DNA of 64,000 bases from Siphonodentalium dalli (GCA_032622095.1 CP136061.1:167157107-167221106); one strand, 5' to 3'; positions 1-10,700 are shown, counted from the stretch's first letter. The notes: generated by a model not told the origin, from the sequence alone. A program made the numbers and translations.

Positions 1-324
1 ACCAGGCACCTGAGTGCAATGAGGATCAGTGCTCATAATTTAGCCATAGAAATGGAAAGACAGAAACGCCCAAAACCAACATTATCTCAAAGAACTTGCT
101 CTCTATGTCTTCAGTTAGAAGACGAAGAACATTTTTTCCTTTTCTGTAAGAAGAATATTAACCAAAGAAATAATTTATTTGTAAAACTCAATCAACAAGT
201 TGAACCAAAAATTTTACAACAAGGATCAAAAGAATCTTTCAATAATTTTCTATGTCTTCTTGACCCAGACACAGCACGCGAAACAAAATTGATATGTGAA
301 TTTATTGCATGCTCTCTAGACTGA
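1..324 (+). CDS. C-terminal end of a non-LTR retrotransposon ORF (left-truncated by window)
   Basis: The frame is open from base 1 (reading TRHLSA before the first Met at 19) and stops with TGA at 322-324, so this is the last ~107 residues of a longer protein. It carries the block RISAHNLAIE followed by a putative zinc knuckle, C-x2-C-x7-H-x4-C, with an EDEEHF core. This pattern is typical of the region after the reverse transcriptase domain in many invertebrate LINEs. A poly(A) signal and a short-repeat tail follow, which supports the LINE 3' end. A related copy lies at 10,945-11,789. The catalytic domains lie left of the window, so activity cannot be judged. The clade is not assigned. Recognition is by remembered family pattern, not by a search. 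Confidence 0.72.
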   Translation, partial: TRHLSAMRISAHNLAIEMERQKRPKPTLSQRTCSLCLQLEDEEHFFLFCKKNINQRNNLFVKLNQQVEPKILQQGSKESFNNFLCLLDPDTARETKLICEFIACSLD

Positions 325-480
325 CAGGGTCCTCCACAGATGTTTCACCTATTGTAGTCAATTTATAGTCACCAAATATATGATTTCTTTCTCAGATGTA
401 TATTGTATATATATTATGTTACGACAGACACCATTGTTTTATGGTTTGTTTTAATAAATCTTATCTTATCTTATCTTATC
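325..480 (+). mobile_element. LINE 3' UTR with poly(A) signal and TTATC tail
   Basis: This AT-rich 3' untranslated segment directly follows the LINE stop codon. AATAAA lies at 453-458 and is followed at 459-480 by four copies of TTATC. A signal plus short microsatellite in place of a poly(A) tail is typical of the 3' ends of several non-LTR retrotransposon groups. The same layout recurs at 12,652-12,675 with a different repeat unit. The element boundary is inferred to be at or just after 480. Confidence 0.65.
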
Positions 481-781
481 GAATAAATTTGAATCCCAGA
501 CACCAAAGAACCCTTCATACATATCATAAATATCAGTCAAATAGACCTGATGGTCCTTGTGAAGGAAGCATATTAAGGGACCGTAGCGAAATGCAAAAAC
601 CGATACCGACCGATAACCGACCGATAGCCGATGTACACCGGTTAAATCATCGGTCGACCGATCCGACCGACGTGAAAAACGACCGATGGTTCGACCGATG
701 GCGTACATCATTTGACCGATGGCGTACATCGGTCGACCGATGACGACGTTCAAAATAACCGATGGTTGACCGATGGACTTA
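481..781 (+). repeat. ACCGATGG-rich repeat, copy 1
   Basis: From about 574 the sequence is built from repeated GACCGATGG, CGATACCGACCG and GGTCGACCGATG blocks, with short self-complementary stretches (for example 646-664). Bases 575-640 match the reverse complement of 5,537-5,597, sharing GGGACCGTNGCGAAATGC and the following CCGATACCGACCGATAACCG stretch, so this is one dispersed family. Bases 481-573 resemble a degenerate piece of the family-A core repeats at 6,892-7,622. A reading frame is open on both strands here (396-743 and 466-753), but it is a by-product of the repeat. No gene is supported. Confidence 0.6.
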
Positions 782-2027
782 AATTACGACGCCATAACGT
801 CATGTTTGTAAGCCATGCAGTGCTATGACTATCGCTCTTCGCATCCAGATAAACGTACAGGTAATAATCCGTCACCATCAGCTACCAGCATTCGAATGCA
901 TGTGTCCACGAAGGAAACGGAGCAACTAGACGGGAGATAACTCGCCCCGACGGTGATTTTGTGTTTGGGACGACTTGTCTGAAGTTGTCTTATGTGGACG
1001 CGTCATATAATAATTCTTGGTTGGGATTTGTATGGGTTATTTTATTCGTATTTATAAAAAAAATCATATTGAATTCTATTTTGACTTTCATTATCACTTC
1101 AATTAATCCTTGTGTGCGGGAATACAAGGACTTCCTTGACGAGACGGCGCACGTGCATGGAAAAATGTTTTGTAAACACAATCATAACTGTCCGCTAAAT
1201 GCAGTGTTCTTATGACAAAACATTGTATAAACACAATTAATTGTCCTCTAAATTAGTCTTAAAGTGATTTGAAACACTCCGACAGGGTGATAAAATAGAA
1301 ATGGAGAATAATCTAGCTCAAAGTAGTAATTTTTACAAATGTATCCAAATTGACAACAAAAGCCGTCATTCTTATCTATTAATTAAATACAGTGACGCTC
1401 GATAGTGAAATAAATTTATCTCAGATAGAATTAAACTGTTGTGTCCCGAACGGCAAGTACACTGCGGCCGAACGGCATGTACACCCGGGATAGATTTCTG
1501 GTTTGTATCGTCTTTTTTTCGAGTATTTTTAATTAAAGGAAATTTAAATTCGTACATAACATCGGCTTTTGTGGTCATTATGACGAATCACATTTATATT
1601 TAACCCCACTGTTTCAACGATCTAACGATTTTAATGGGACTTTGTTGTCAAACATAAAAATACCGATGCATCGTTCCCGCGCGCATGCCATCATGCACGT
1701 CGACATACACCTGTCAATAATCCCGGATTATTTAGTGAGATTTTATTCTCTGCTTTAATTGGTTGGCTGTGGGAGGAGCTTACCGATATTTTGTTCTAAT
1801 GTGGTATACTTTGACACCATAACCGAGAATTAGTAAATTAAATTATTCCCATGTTTTATTCGAGTGGCTATTATATGGACAAATGAGCATATTAAATACA
1901 ACTGTAATATTCTCAATCCATATGTGGCATATCCATTGCCCAGTGAAAATTAACTACGAGCGCCCGAAACTGGAAATGTGCGACATTTTACGATGTCAGC
2001 AATTTATCTGATCTTCGATTTTGAAGA

Positions 2028-2047
2028 CCCCCCCCCCCCCCCCCCCC
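2028..2047. repeat. Poly-C homopolymer, 20 bases
   Basis: Twenty consecutive C residues (G on the minus strand). The length could be imprecise, because long homopolymers are error-prone in sequencing. No gene context gives it a role. Confidence 0.9.
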
Positions 2048-2082
2048 ATGCATGCCGAAAGATATTCGGCATTACTCGGTTT

Positions 2083-2713
2083 GACGTCTGGGTGTATTCT
2101 GCACATACTCCGAACAGATTCCCAATTTGTAACATACCCGAGCTACGGGACATAACTCTAATCCATACATGCCAAGTTTCATAAATACATTTCGGCGTAT
2201 TGAAGGAACAAACACCACAGTCAAGTCGAAACGTGAAATATGTACCTATTTAAGCACTGTATCAATAAGTAATGATTGATAGTGTAGTGAACCCGAACAT
2301 AGCGTGTTGGAATTGATGTTTTCAATAATAGAATTCAGTACGATTAAAAAAATTAGTTATTTATTTTGTGCGCTCAATTTATTTTATTTTAAAAGTCTTT
2401 TTCTTAACGTCTAAGGGAAGCGGTGCACTCATACTGGTTTCCCGGAAAGCCGATTTATTTAGCACAATTCTAATCATCCATATCCGGTCTATTGCAAATC
2501 CACATAAACAAACCATGTGGACGCTTTATTCAATTGGTGTATAAACCATGCATCATTTTATTTTGTTATATATATCCATAAAGTATTGTTTACGTATATT
2601 GCCACAAAAAGTGAGTAAAACCCTTGAATGAGAAATTGTTAATCTCCGTTATTTTTGCGCACGTCTGTATATCTCAAACGCCAGGTGCATCAGGCAGAAT
2701 ACACCCAGACGTC
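2083..2713. repeat. 20-bp perfect inverted repeat pair, 591 bp apart
   Basis: The 20 bases at 2,083-2,102 (starting GACGTCTGGG) are the exact reverse complement of 2,694-2,713. Outside the 20 bases the flanks diverge quickly. The pair may mark the ends of a small non-autonomous element, but no TSD is visible and the interior is unrecognised. Confidence 0.45.
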
Positions 2714-2997
2714 GACTGTGTTGCAAATGACATTATTTGCTACATCGTAACTCTTGTTTGAGTGAACATGATTACATGTCACTTTCTCCTCGATTTTCCC
2801 TTTGAAGTTTCATCAAAGGTCCACCTGCATGCTGCCGCGGCTTTGTCTTATGGTAACTACGACATTGAACGTATTTGAAATATTTATTTTTATAAAATCT
2901 TTCGCGGTCGAAAAATACCTCATCACGCAGAAACGCTCTTTATTTTTCATTATGAAGAAAATTCTGGCACCGATTTTTATACATTCAATGACAGTGA

Positions 2998-3296
2998 ATC
3001 GTCGGCAAAGATCAATGCAATCGTTTTCAATGCACTAGGCCCTACTACAGTGTGTCATTTGACAACTGTCCGAAAGTTTTCATAAATCTTCACAATTGAG
3101 TCTATTAAGTTGCCGTGATTGCGCGAAAATCTATATAGGTCAATATTCTTCCGTAAAAAATATTACACTTCGCGAACGGGAAGTCATGAGGCGATCTAGT
3201 ATGACGCATTCATTTATAAACACAATTAAATTCTTCGATTATTTTACCGTATATATATGGGTAAATAAATATCTAATTACTGATTGAGATCTAAGC
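2998..3296 (+). repeat. Dispersed direct repeat, copy 1 of 2
   Basis: It shares long near-identical blocks with 4,858-5,122: GTCGGCAAAGATCAATGC onward, then the block from TTTGACAACTGTCCG to AAGTTGCCGT, then GTATGACGCATTCATTTATA onward. The two copies are about 1.86 kb apart in the same orientation and differ by indels. The family is not recognised. The frame at 3,096-3,287 inside it is not conserved in the other copy and is rejected. Confidence 0.7.
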
Positions 3297-4857
3297 CTAT
3301 AGTGCGCGGGCCCAGGGATTTTTGCCTATTTTGGGAATGGGTCAGGGTCCGTTCGAATTGGGAAAAATGTGTCTTTACAGACCAAAATTGGAAATTTTCC
3401 ATTGTTTTAGAAAAATTCAATTAATCACCGTTACACACAAGTAAATAGTAATAATACCGTAATTTTCGGTGTATAACGCAACCTAAACACAGGTAGGCTA
3501 ACCCAAAGATGGAGTAAAATTCCAGCCCATTGAGGTCTATTTCTCAGCCTCAGGTAAGTTGAAAATTCACAGACACAACGGAAGGATCCACCAAACTTCG
3601 AAGGAAAAACGGTAACGAAACACCCAATGATGGATAGGTATCTAGTTGTAATTCAATAAATAAAATAAAATAGTTAATACCAAATCAATGTTTCCGTGTT
3701 ATCATTCCAATATTGAGGTACCGGTACGGTACTACTCTCGGGCTCCAAATAAACGTGCTGACCAGCTGGCAGACCCAAATGCAGGGTAGAATTCCCAGCA
3801 AATGTGAGGACGTGAAATTTTTATATTTTATACATAACTCGGCAAGCTTGTTCTTCTCCGCAAGATTATATACATATATATTTAATTTTTTTTTTACAAA
3901 AAGTGTCCGCCATGTTCTCGCAGCGAAACAACATTTTTTTATACAGAAATTCCCTAAAGACAGTGCGTAATGAGGCCCCGATGTTTGAGTTTTTACATAT
4001 TAAAAACATATAAAATTAAATGCTCCTTATGGAAATTTGCGCACATATTATTGGATAATTAACTAAGAACGCTCTTTATGTCTGTTTCTCAGAAAATGAA
4101 TTAACATCGTGGAAATTGAGACTTACCTCGTCATCAGTTGTGACACACCCCTTGCATGTGAGAGCTCGTCACTGCGAACACTCCCATTTTATTGACGATT
4201 TGTTGACTTTCTTTTTGGTATAAGCATGACCTTCGAAACATAATTTGTCACCACCACGATTGTTCTTAATCAGTTCCATGATTGAAGATATGATTCCATT
4301 TTTTTTTATTTTTTTTTTTTTAGTGAGTGTTTTGGGGCGGCTGGCCCCGGGATTCCATGATAACTTTGATAAGGTTATATAGCTGTCTAGAGTTCACTCA
4401 CTAGAATTCATACTGTGATCATAATTGTCACAACATTGTTTTAACTGCGTTGATGTCCCAAACTATCGTCAAAACACTCTTTCATGTTTGTCAGAACACG
4501 CTTTCGTGTCTGTCAAAACATTACATCGGCTGAGTTGACATCGCTTGAGATGGCCTCACTGACTAGGCTTTACTGATCAGTCAAAACATTGTTTGATGTC
4601 TGCATTTTATTAGCAGGGTGGGGAAATTTCCGGTCGGTAAATGTCCGGGTGGGGCGCTTCCGAACTATAAAGTAACATTTTATTACACTTTCAATGATCC
4701 ATATATTTTATAAAACCTCTAAAATAAAATTGTTGGATTATGGCATTATTGAGTGTTTGATTGAGATAATTAAAACGAAAATATTTTGTGCCTAAAAGGA
4801 ACCCCACAGTGGCACAGTATTAGATGTGTATTCCGGTAAGCACGCGAACATGACTGA
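3297..4857. other. Unassigned sequence between the direct repeats
   Basis: No gene is supported. Contents seen are a stretch at 3,455-3,485 (ACCGTAATTTTCGGTG) that resembles MITE ends by eye only, a small retro-insertion at 4,300-4,350, and a 22-bp unit repeated two and a half times at 4,468-4,522 (units start GTCAAAACACT, GTCAGAACACG, GTCAAAACATT). If 2,998-3,296 and 4,858-5,122 were long terminal repeats, this would be the interior, but no retroviral-type coding sequence is visible. Confidence 0.45.
4300..4350 (-). mobile_element. Short 5'-truncated retro-insertion with 8-bp TSD
   Basis: A 51-bp insert is bounded by the direct repeat GATTCCAT at 4,292-4,299 and 4,351-4,358. Read on the minus strand, it is a GC-rich 30-mer followed by an A-rich tail (A runs broken by one T). 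That is the form expected of a target-primed retro-insertion of a SINE or LINE 3' end. The source family is not recognised. Confidence 0.55.
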
Positions 4858-5122
4858 TTCGTCGGCAAAGATCAATGCAATCGTTTTCAATGCAGAAGGA
4901 CATATTACGTACAGCTGGTCATTTGACAACTGTCCGAAAGTTTTCATAAAACTTCACAATTGAGTCTATTAAGTTGCCGTCATTTGAATGCGGGGAAGTC
5001 AGGTAGCGATTATACAAATAAACTGATAAAGTATGACGCATTCATTTATAAACACAATTAAATTCTTTCTCGGTATGGGTATAAATACATGTCTAATTAC
5101 GGATTGAGACCTAGGCCTATCG
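4858..5122 (+). repeat. Dispersed direct repeat, copy 2 of 2
   Basis: This is the second copy of the block at 2,998-3,296 (blocks described there). Both copies end in a similar TCTAATTAC, GATTGAGA, CCTAT series. It is about 35 bp shorter than copy 1 because of internal indels. Confidence 0.7.
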
Positions 5123-5280
5123 GACTAGGCTATGATAGTAAGATATTTCTCTCAAACACTATTTTGCGTGTATAACTATAGATAAACTACAGTGCATGGA
5201 TAAATATGTATATTATGCTCAGCGCGATAGTCATTCGAATTGACTTTATAAGCATAGATTTCAAGGTTATATGCACGAGT

Positions 5281-5598
5281 ATCGCTTCCATCGGTCGTTT
5301 CATCGGTTATTCAACTGTTCCATCGGTTATTCATCGGCGACTGATACGACGACGTTACAGCGACGTCGCCAAAACACGACTGACACCCGTGTTTTCCGAC
5401 GTCGCTGTAACGTCGTCGTATCAGTCGCCGATGAATAACCGATGGAACCGATAGAATTACCGATGAAACGACCGATGGAAGCGATAGAATGACCGATGGA
5501 ACAGATAGAATGACCGATGAATTTATTACAATCGGTCATCGGTCGGTATCGGTTATCGGTCGGTATCGGTTTTTGCATTTCGCGACGGTCCCTAAGAG
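5281..5598 (-). repeat. ACCGATGG-family foldback element, copy 2
   Basis: Bases 5,281-5,368 and 5,397-5,485 form inverted arms of about 88 bp with only a handful of mismatches. The 28-base loop itself can pair (AAAACACG with CGTGTTTT). The right part, 5,486-5,598, is a run of GACCGATGGAA and CGATAGAATGACC units ending in CGGTATCGG repeats and GCATTTCGCGACGGTCCC. This end is the reverse complement of 575-640 in copy 1. The layout suggests a foldback-type non-autonomous DNA element. No TSD could be fixed. Confidence 0.65.
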
Positions 5599-6486
5599 GG
5601 AAACTGTCCTTCGCTTGGCCCCTATTTGACCAGATGACCCCATTAAAAAAATCTGAATTGCAGTCAAGGAAGAACATTCCATTCTATATAAGCCAACTAG
5701 TTCTTGCAAACATATTTTAAGAATTACTATGTAGTGAAATAGTTAAGTCTCTTGCTCTGCCCTTATTTGACTTTGTGATCCCATTTTCACAAATCTGATA
5801 AGGATAAAAATTAAGTTCCCCAGTTGAAGTTGGTGATGTTCACCCATTGGGCCCCTCAATTATGAATTTTATCTTCTGCAAATTAGGGGATATAGAAACT
5901 TCCTAGAAGGGAAATTTAACTAACAACATGGAAATTTGATACTATAGATACTTCCCAGAAGATGAGGCCTAAGCAGAATGAGGTCCCCAAATGGTGAATT
6001 TGGTGATGCTAGCCTTGAATCAAGCTTTGAAATAGTCTGTCTGTTATTTGCAGAATGAGGTACCCAGAGGGTGAATTTAGTGAGGCTATCCTGCACAGCG
6101 GGCTAGTATCACTAAATTCACCCTCTGGGGACCTCATTCTGATAAGGCCCTCAACTGCTATGGAAGACCTAGAATAAGATTGAAGTTCCCCAGTTGAAAT
6201 TGGTGATGTTCACCCATTGGGCACCTCAATCATGAATTTTATCTTCTGCAAATTAAGGGATACAGAAACTTCCTAGAAGGGAAATTTAACTAACAACAAT
6301 GTAAATTTGATACTATAGATACTTCCCAGAAGATGAGGCCTAAGCAGAATGAGATCTTGAGACTCTAGATACTTCCCAGAAGATGAGGCCAAACGGAATA
6401 AGGTTCTCAGAGGGTGTATTTGGTTATGCTAGCCTGCTGCACGTAGGATAGCGTCACTAAATTCACCCTCTGGGAACCTCATTCTA
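5599..6486. repeat. 370-bp tandem duplication carrying two long hairpins
   Basis: The block starting AGTTCCCCAGTTGAA at 5,814 recurs at 6,184, a 370-bp offset, with high identity through TTCACCCATTGGG, TTTATCTTCTGCAAATTA and ACTTCCCAGAAGATGAGGCC. Each copy ends in a hairpin built on AGAATGAGGT, CAGAGGGTGAATTTAGTGA: 6,051-6,141 and 6,394-6,485, arms about 42 bp, small central loop. The second copy also repeats an ACTTCCCAGAAGATGAGGCC block. Bases 5,599-5,810 look like degenerate family-A monomers (TTGACCAGATGACCCCATT). No coding potential. Confidence 0.7.
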
Positions 6487-6891
6487 CAAATGCCAGGCAC
6501 TCTTTGAGAAAATGAAATTAATCTGATTTTAATGACCACTGAGTGATAATATAAACAACAAGGGTGCTTCATTGATAACACCATTAATCTCATTTAAATT
6601 ATGGATGACATGAATACACTCCCTGGGGACTCTGTCTAAGGCTGCAGTTCTAAGCTCTCTTTATCTCTCTATCTGCCTTGCCATGTGTGATGTCTATCAG
6701 TTCATAGGAGAGTTGACTTGTAATGGAAATTTAAATAAATATATTTTATTTACCTGTGAGTTAGAATATGAGATAGGGTGGAATGCTGTTGGTTGGGGGT
6801 GGGGTTCTGGGCCATGTGGGGGGGTGATATTTTTTGTTTGTATGTTAAATTTATCAAGGAGTTCCTGAATTTTTTATTATTTTTTGGGGAA
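6487..6891. other. Unassigned AT-rich spacer
   Basis: I see no repeat copy or gene here. The only frame over 60 codons (6,683-6,868) has a biased, low-complexity composition (a GGTTGGGGGTGGGG stretch) and is not credible. Confidence 0.4.
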
Positions 6892-7720
6892 TTATGGCCC
6901 TGGCTCCACCACTATTTGACCCAGTGACCCCATTTGAACAAATCTGAACCCCAGTCATTCAATGACCCCACATACCAAATATAAACTAAATCGGCTTAAT
7001 GGTTATTGACAAGAAGTCGTTATAAGAATTACCAAGGAGGAATATAGTTATGGCCCTGGTTTTGCAACTGTTTGACACAGTGACCTCATTTGAACAAATA
7101 TTAATGACAGTCACCTAGGGAACATCCACCCCAAATATGATCAAAATGCAAAAATGTTTTTTTTTGGTTTTTAGAGTTATGTCCCTGGCTCTGCCCCTAA
7201 TTGACCCAGTGACCCAATTTGAACAAATCTGATTCCCAGTCACCCAAGGTCCCTCAGTACCAAATATAAGCTAATTCGGCCCAATATTTTTGTAGAAGAA
7301 GTCATTGTAAGAATAACTATGAGTTATGGCCCTGGTTTCTCAACTAATTGACCGGGTGACCTCATTTGAACAAATCTGAACACCAGTCACCCAAGGACCC
7401 TCCATACCAAATATTAGCTAAATCGGCACAATGGTTATGGACAAGAAGTTGTTTTAAGAATTACTGTGGAGGAATAGAATTATGGCCCTGGTTTCGCAAC
7501 TATTTGACCCAGTGACCTCATTTGAACAAATCTGAATGAGAGTCACCTAGGGAACATCCACACCAAATATGAACCAATTTGGTATGATGGTTTCAGAGGA
7601 GAAGATGTTTTAAAAAAAAGTTGACGGACGGACAGACAGACAGACATACAGACGGACGGACGACGGACGAAGAGTGATGACTATAGCTCCACCGGAGACT
7701 TCGTCTCAGGTGAGCTAAAA
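6892..7720 (+). mobile_element. Pearl-like (Helitron-associated) element, family A, copy 1
   Basis: Five diverged tandem core monomers start near 6,892, 7,048, 7,177, 7,324 and 7,480 (129-156 bp each). Each begins TTATGGCCCTGG or similar and contains GACC, TTTGAACAAATCTGA, CAGTCACC and CCAAATAT blocks. They are followed by a GACGGACGGACAGAC microsatellite at 7,623-7,670 and a stem-loop at 7,685-7,716 (AGCTCCACCGGAGAC pairing with GTCTCAGGTGAGCT, one bulge and one mismatch), ending GAGCTAAAAA. Core repeats, ACGG microsatellite and 3' stem-loop are the known arrangement of bivalve pearl elements and Helentron-associated elements; a terminal CTAA would suit a Helitron 3' end. The 5' end is not defined. 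A second copy lies at 13,074-13,446. It codes for no protein. Confidence 0.75.
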
Positions 7721-8040
7721 ATTACATTACACTATGCTCCAAGTTGTGTGTTGAAATTCGGTACTACATGTGGAGTGTTTGCAGAGTGTGCTGAACAGCT
7801 CATGGTATGTTGCTACACAGCTAAGTCATGTAGTTCGAAAATATCCAAGGTCTATTCAAATCTGAGATGGAAATGCTTATTTGCATAAGTTGGAGGGTAT
7901 TGTGTTTATAGCACATGGTGACGTCATATAGTATAACACAGTTCACAATCTGAAGGAACAAGGCCTGTTACAGTCATGTCGCTAGCACACGGGGTGCTCG
8001 TTCCATCACAACTAAAGAACACATGGGTGACATTAAGAAC
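7721..8040. other. Unassigned spacer
   Basis: Nothing recognised between the stem-loop end of the pearl-like element and the degenerate repeat block. Confidence 0.4.
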
Positions 8041-10700
8041 TAACCACGATTGAACATATAGTGACATTAACAGATTGACAGACCCATGTCACAGTGTATA
8101 TATGCCGCAAGCATATGAACGCATGCATTTGACACTATATATCAATAATTATGTGGGATACATACACAAAACCGCACGCGTGTGTTATTGGTATCAGTAT
8201 ATCGAACGATTGCAATGTGTAAGGACAGCACGTTCAGCCAACATCCTAAGTGTCATCCTTACGCGACATAGGCATGAACATAATTCTCAAAATTCAGTCA
8301 TACCAGAGTCGAGAATATTGTACCCAATTACAGGTTATGCCATACCGTTATCAGGCGTTATTTGTTGGTATGCATAGCGTTCCTACATCAATAATGTGGA
8401 CACTGCTACTACGTCAATAAATCAATTTTCAATATATACGAGGACATGATGATCAACCTGGGAACGCAATGTAAAATTAAGAAATAGCCACTATTGAATA
8501 CAATGTACCACTACCGGTTGGACAGACTATTGCCATAACTAGTGTATGTCGCAAGCATATGGATGCACTTATGACACGATATCAATGTCGCACGCTTGGT
8601 ATGGAATATATACACAAAACTACACGTGTGGGTTACTGTTGTCAGTATATCGGACGAGTTCAATGGCGTAGGATGGCACAATCTGCCAAAAACAGTATTG
8701 TTCTCCTTAAAAGACGCGTGCATGAGTATCATACATCGGCCAGTAACAAACATGCAGTTGGGTCTGTTTACCACACGCTCGATCGATATATTCTAACCGA
8801 CTCTTCCCCACCGATGTCTCTGTATCCACTGTTTCTTGACTGAAAGTGCTCAATTTCAGGTAAAAAAACGCATATATTTAACCATAAAACTTGCATTTTA
8901 GTGACTTCATTTGTATTTTTCTAGCGATAATTGTCATACATGTTTCAATTTAATACGAACACCAAACACCATCAGCACCAACATCCAGTCATACATGTAT
9001 AGTCAAGAATACTGTACCCAATTACTGGTTATGTAAACATTTTAAGGCTTTATTTTGTGTACACTTTGTCCACTGCGCTATTACGTCAATAAAGCAATAT
9101 TCAGTCCATATGCCAGGATCCATTGATCGATGACGCAACCATGTGAGCGCCCCTTCCGGAATATCGACTTATCCCAACTCTAGAACGCAATGTGAAATTA
9201 AGAATTAGCCATGATTGGACATAGTATATCACTAAAGGATTGTCAAACTATTGCATATACTGTATGTCGCACGCATATGGACGCACTTGACACAACATCA
9301 ATATCACACGCTTGGTACGGAAAATATATATATACACACAATATCGCATGCGCGAGTTACACGATCAGTCAAATACTAATTGTTATCTTTATGCGACGTA
9401 TGCAAGTATGTACTATACGTATGCGGGCTGTTAATCACACGCTGGAACGGCATATTCTTACTGACCCTTCCCCACAAGTGTCTCTACATCCCTGCTTTAC
9501 GGATGTTGCTTTACACAATTTCTTCAATAAAAGTGACAAATATATATATCGATTTAAACTCATTGATTTAATCACACAGCCCTGCACAGCCTGGAAAGTT
9601 TAAGCATTTTAGTGACTGTTTATATTTATCCTGCAATATTTGTTTAACCTTTTAATGCTGGGAGCTGCACCATGTTCCAGTGCCTTCTCTTATATAGGAA
9701 GCTTCGTACATGTAAGAGAATGCGTTGGCACAGGGTTTTCATAATATTTCCGGAAACTCAAGTCATGAAATTGTTAAATTTAATAGAAACCAAGCACCAT
9801 CAGCATTAAAAATTCTAATAGTAGGTATATATATAGCGGTGAGAACACTACACAATTACTGGTTATGTCACAATTCAAACGCCGTATTATATATTTTAAT
9901 GCGCTCTCATATCACCCATTATCACACTACGCTGGTACATCTATAAAGGACTTTCAGTCTATGTTCTAGGATGAGTTGATCCATGTCGCAACCATATGGG
10001 CGTTCCTTCTATGGAACGCATTGTTAAAGGTACTCAATCCGAACAGAGGGTCCCCATCTCAACAGATTCCAACAACAACAATCCGATCAGAGGGTCCTAT
10101 ATTACTATTTCTTTGGCTTTGGGGGTAAAAAATATTTGATTCTAGTCGAGGAACCCATCAAACAAAGCTCAGAGTTATTAGATATTGATTTTTGAAATTT
10201 GTTATGTTCTCGAGATGAGTACTAATAATTGCCGTCAATTTCGTATCCTGCTCGAGATTTGTACACCAAAACTCTATTCAAACAGACAAGGATGGATAAC
10301 TCTAAAATCAAGTGGTAATAATAACGCAATTTTGCCTGAGATCTGGGCCAGAAAGTATTCCCGATAATGAAAAATAATAGAATTCTAAAATCGATATCTA
10401 ACAAATCTGAGCTTTGATGGGTGACTTCCTCGACTCGATTCAAATATTTTTGACCCCCGAAGCCATTGAAATAGTAATTGAGAGGAGTTTTATCGGATTG
10501 AGTACCTTTAAATTAAGTAATATCCACCATTGAACTTCCTACCACTAATGGGTGGACATACTATTTCCATATTGTGTGTCGCAAGCATATGAAAGCACTT
10601 GCCACCAAATCAATCGCTTGGATTGAAATATGTTATACAAAACCGCATGTGTGTGCTCATGTCGTCAGTTTATCTGACAAGTACAATGGCGTAATGATAG
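8041..10700 (+). repeat. Degenerate tandem block (four diverged copies)
   Basis: A conserved landmark, TATGTCGCAAGCATATGGA, followed by GCACTT and then CGCTTGG and ACAAAAC(C/T)GCA, occurs near 8,097, 8,544, 9,262 and 10,575. Secondary landmarks also recur: ACCCAATTAC(T/A)GGTTATG (about 8,325, 9,016, 9,853), TACGTCAATAAA and GGAACGCAATG with AAATTAAG. Spacing is irregular (about 450, 720 and, after removing a 480-bp insertion, 830 bp), so the units carry large indels. The open frames at 8,075-8,377, 8,511-8,843 and 9,211-9,603 fall in different phases of the repeat, do not agree in protein sequence and are not genes. The family is unrecognised. Confidence 0.6.
10028..10507. mobile_element. 480-bp foldback MITE at a TTAA site
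   Basis: It is bounded by TTAA at 10,024-10,027 and 10,508-10,511. The ends are perfect inverted copies (AGGTACTCAATCCGA inward from each side) and the inverted similarity continues inside for well over 100 bp with mismatches (for example ATTACTATTTC, GGGGGT, AATATTTGA, GTCGAGGAA, AGCTCAGA on both arms). Removing it restores a TTGTTAAATTAAG string that matches the uninterrupted copies of the surrounding block (TGTGAAATTAAG near 9,190 and TGTAAAATTAAG near 8,470). This supports a real insertion. TTAA targets suit piggyBac- or Kolobok-type transposases; a TA target (mariner type) cannot be excluded. The frames at 10,185-10,443 are by-products. Confidence 0.78.

Larger units (their letters stand above)
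782..2997. other. Unassigned sequence without a recognisable gene
   Basis: No coding region can be supported; open frames are 60-85 codons and unconvincing. Small structures seen are a two-copy direct repeat CCGAACGGCANGTACAC around 1,446-1,488, a loose duplication at 1,163-1,200 and 1,218-1,253, a poly-C run at 2,028-2,047 and a 20-bp inverted repeat pair at 2,083-2,102 and 2,694-2,713. Otherwise nothing is recognised. Confidence 0.5.

Noticed and set aside
396-753. Overlapping 115- and 95-codon frames on opposite strands
   Set aside because: Both are produced by the ACCGATGG repeat, which lacks stops in several frames.
3455-3490. Stretch resembling MITE ends (ACCGTAATTTTCGGTG)
   Set aside because: No matching inverted end or TSD could be found nearby, so it is not called as an element.
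9211-9603. 130-codon frame
   Set aside because: It lies in one copy of a degenerate non-coding repeat, and other copies do not keep the frame.
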